Shown here piece by piece: positions 5,337 to 6,009 of a stretch of DNA of 6,009 nt. The DNA is taken from NCBI GenBank assembly GCA_003643935.1, contig QMLJ01000088.1:1-6009 (forward strand). Reading direction: 5' to 3'. A program made the position numbers and the translations under genes. The stretch comes from Deltaproteobacteria bacterium. GTDB lineage: Bacteria; Desulfobacterota; Desulfomonilia; UBA1062. How positions within the stretch are numbered: position 1 is the first letter of the stretch; the number at the start of each line of letters is the position of its first letter. A model generated the notes under the pieces. It was not told the DNA's origin and did no database searches. It saw only the letters and a program-made list of their open reading frames with translations.

Positions 5337-6009
5337 GTGAACCAGGAATTTCGTGGAGAAATAGATAGCACGCACTGCCCGGAACTTATAAAAATACTCT
5401 CTCTGGGCAGGAGAACTGGACGCCTTTCGCTCAACACAGGATTTGAGGCCGGCAATATCTATTTCAGGGATGGTGATGTAGTGCACGCAACTTGCAGTGG
5501 CCTAACGGGGAAACCTGCCTTATTCGAGATGGCCAGCTGGACCACTGGCGATTATGCCTTCCTGACAGACGAAACACCGGATATAGAAACCATATCCATG
5601 CCCACTAATGAGTTACTGGAAGAGATTGCGAAAAGGCTTAACCAGATGGATAAGATTAGTTCTATCATTCCGTCTGGAGCAACAGTTTACGCAATTGAGC
5701 CTGATGTGAATGTGAGGGAAATCATTCTCAACCGTATTCAGTGGAGGGCACTGGCCAATATAGACGGCCATCGATCCATTGCTGATATAGCACAGGACCT
5801 TGGACTGGGCCTGTTCGATACAATGAAGGTTTTCTATACCCTCGTAAGAAAAGGACTAATAAAAGAAAACACAGGTCCTGACCAAAAAGACGCGAACATA
5901 GGACCAGAGCTACCTCACACACCCTTCGTAAATGAGCTGCTCGATGCACTCACAGATGCAATAGGCCCTATTGCTCCGGTTGTGATAAAGGACACCTCGA
6001 CAGAGATGG
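5337..6009 (+). CDS. DUF4388 (PATAN) domain protein, 5' part (runs off window)
   Basis: The frame is open from GTG 5337 to the right edge, 224 codons. Residues about 5-105 form a DUF4388/PATAN domain: GEIDSTHCPELIKILSLGRR then TGRLSL, EAGNIYFRDGDVVHATCSGL, GKPALFEMASWTTGDYAF and a final helix TNELLEEIAKRLNQMD. This matches the family pattern of a helix, TGxL, G-x-IYFxDGxVVHA and W-x-x-GxF blocks. Residues about 128-177 (LNRIQWRALANIDGHRSIAD to LVRKGLIKE) look like a winged-helix module of the kind that often follows DUF4388. From about 197 (FVNELLDALTDAIGPIAPVV) another region begins and is cut off. GTG is chosen because the domain starts only a few residues later, the first in-frame ATG would delete much of it, and AAAGGG/AGG lie upstream. 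PATAN proteins are linked to two-component and Roadblock/GTPase signalling, which fits the gene 5 bases upstream. It is cytoplasmic; exact function is unknown. Confidence 0.8.
   Translation, partial: MNQEFRGEIDSTHCPELIKILSLGRRTGRLSLNTGFEAGNIYFRDGDVVHATCSGLTGKPALFEMASWTTGDYAFLTDETPDIETISMPTNELLEEIAKRLNQMDKISSIIPSGATVYAIEPDVNVREIILNRIQWRALANIDGHRSIADIAQDLGLGLFDTMKVFYTLVRKGLIKENTGPDQKDANIGPELPHTPFVNELLDALTDAIGPIAPVVIKDTSTEM

Noticed and set aside
5728..5949. Minus-strand open frame of 73 residues
   Set aside because: It is antisense to the DUF4388 gene, rich in Cys/Arg/Leu without a domain, and lacks an SD or neighbours in the same direction.

Overview
The window reads as part of a flagellar gene cluster from a Gram-negative bacterium with sigma-54-controlled flagellar genes. 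A member of the Desulfobacterota (former Deltaproteobacteria), or a phylum with similar gene order such as Nitrospirota, would fit. This placement is inference from the order fliK-flgD-flgE-motA-motB, the sigma-54-type promoters, a PomA-like MotA, and the adjacent Roadblock and DUF4388 (PATAN) genes. Base composition looks balanced and even, and I saw no mobile elements, RNA genes or CRISPR repeats.

Minus strand, in order of transcription: a tight hook operon (4795 down to 1063) encodes a FliK-type hook-length control protein, the hook cap/scaffold protein FlgD and the hook protein FlgE. The gaps are only about a dozen bases, and a strong Shine-Dalgarno (SD) sequence lies right at each junction. 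A stem-loop follows flgE. After a 230-base gap comes motA (832 down to 59), then the first 18 codons of a motB-like gene with a TTG start, cut by the left edge. Both fliK and motA are preceded by near-consensus -24/-12 promoters (TGGCAT-N5-TTGC), each about 25 bases upstream of a well-placed start region. This suggests that hook assembly and stator production are switched on together by one sigma-54 activator.

Plus strand, divergent from fliK: a 106-residue Roadblock/LC7-like protein (5011-5331) is followed 5 bases later by a GTG-started gene (5337 to beyond the right edge). That gene encodes a DUF4388/PATAN domain, a winged-helix-like segment and the start of a further region. The Roadblock gene lacks a clear SD but has a sigma-28 (FliA)-like promoter, TAAA-N16-GCCGATAC, just upstream, so this regulatory pair may belong to the late flagellar regulon. 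This divergent pair and its promoter arrangement are the least ordinary part of the window. The structural flagellar genes are otherwise conventional, apart from an internally duplicated helical N-terminal half in FliK.
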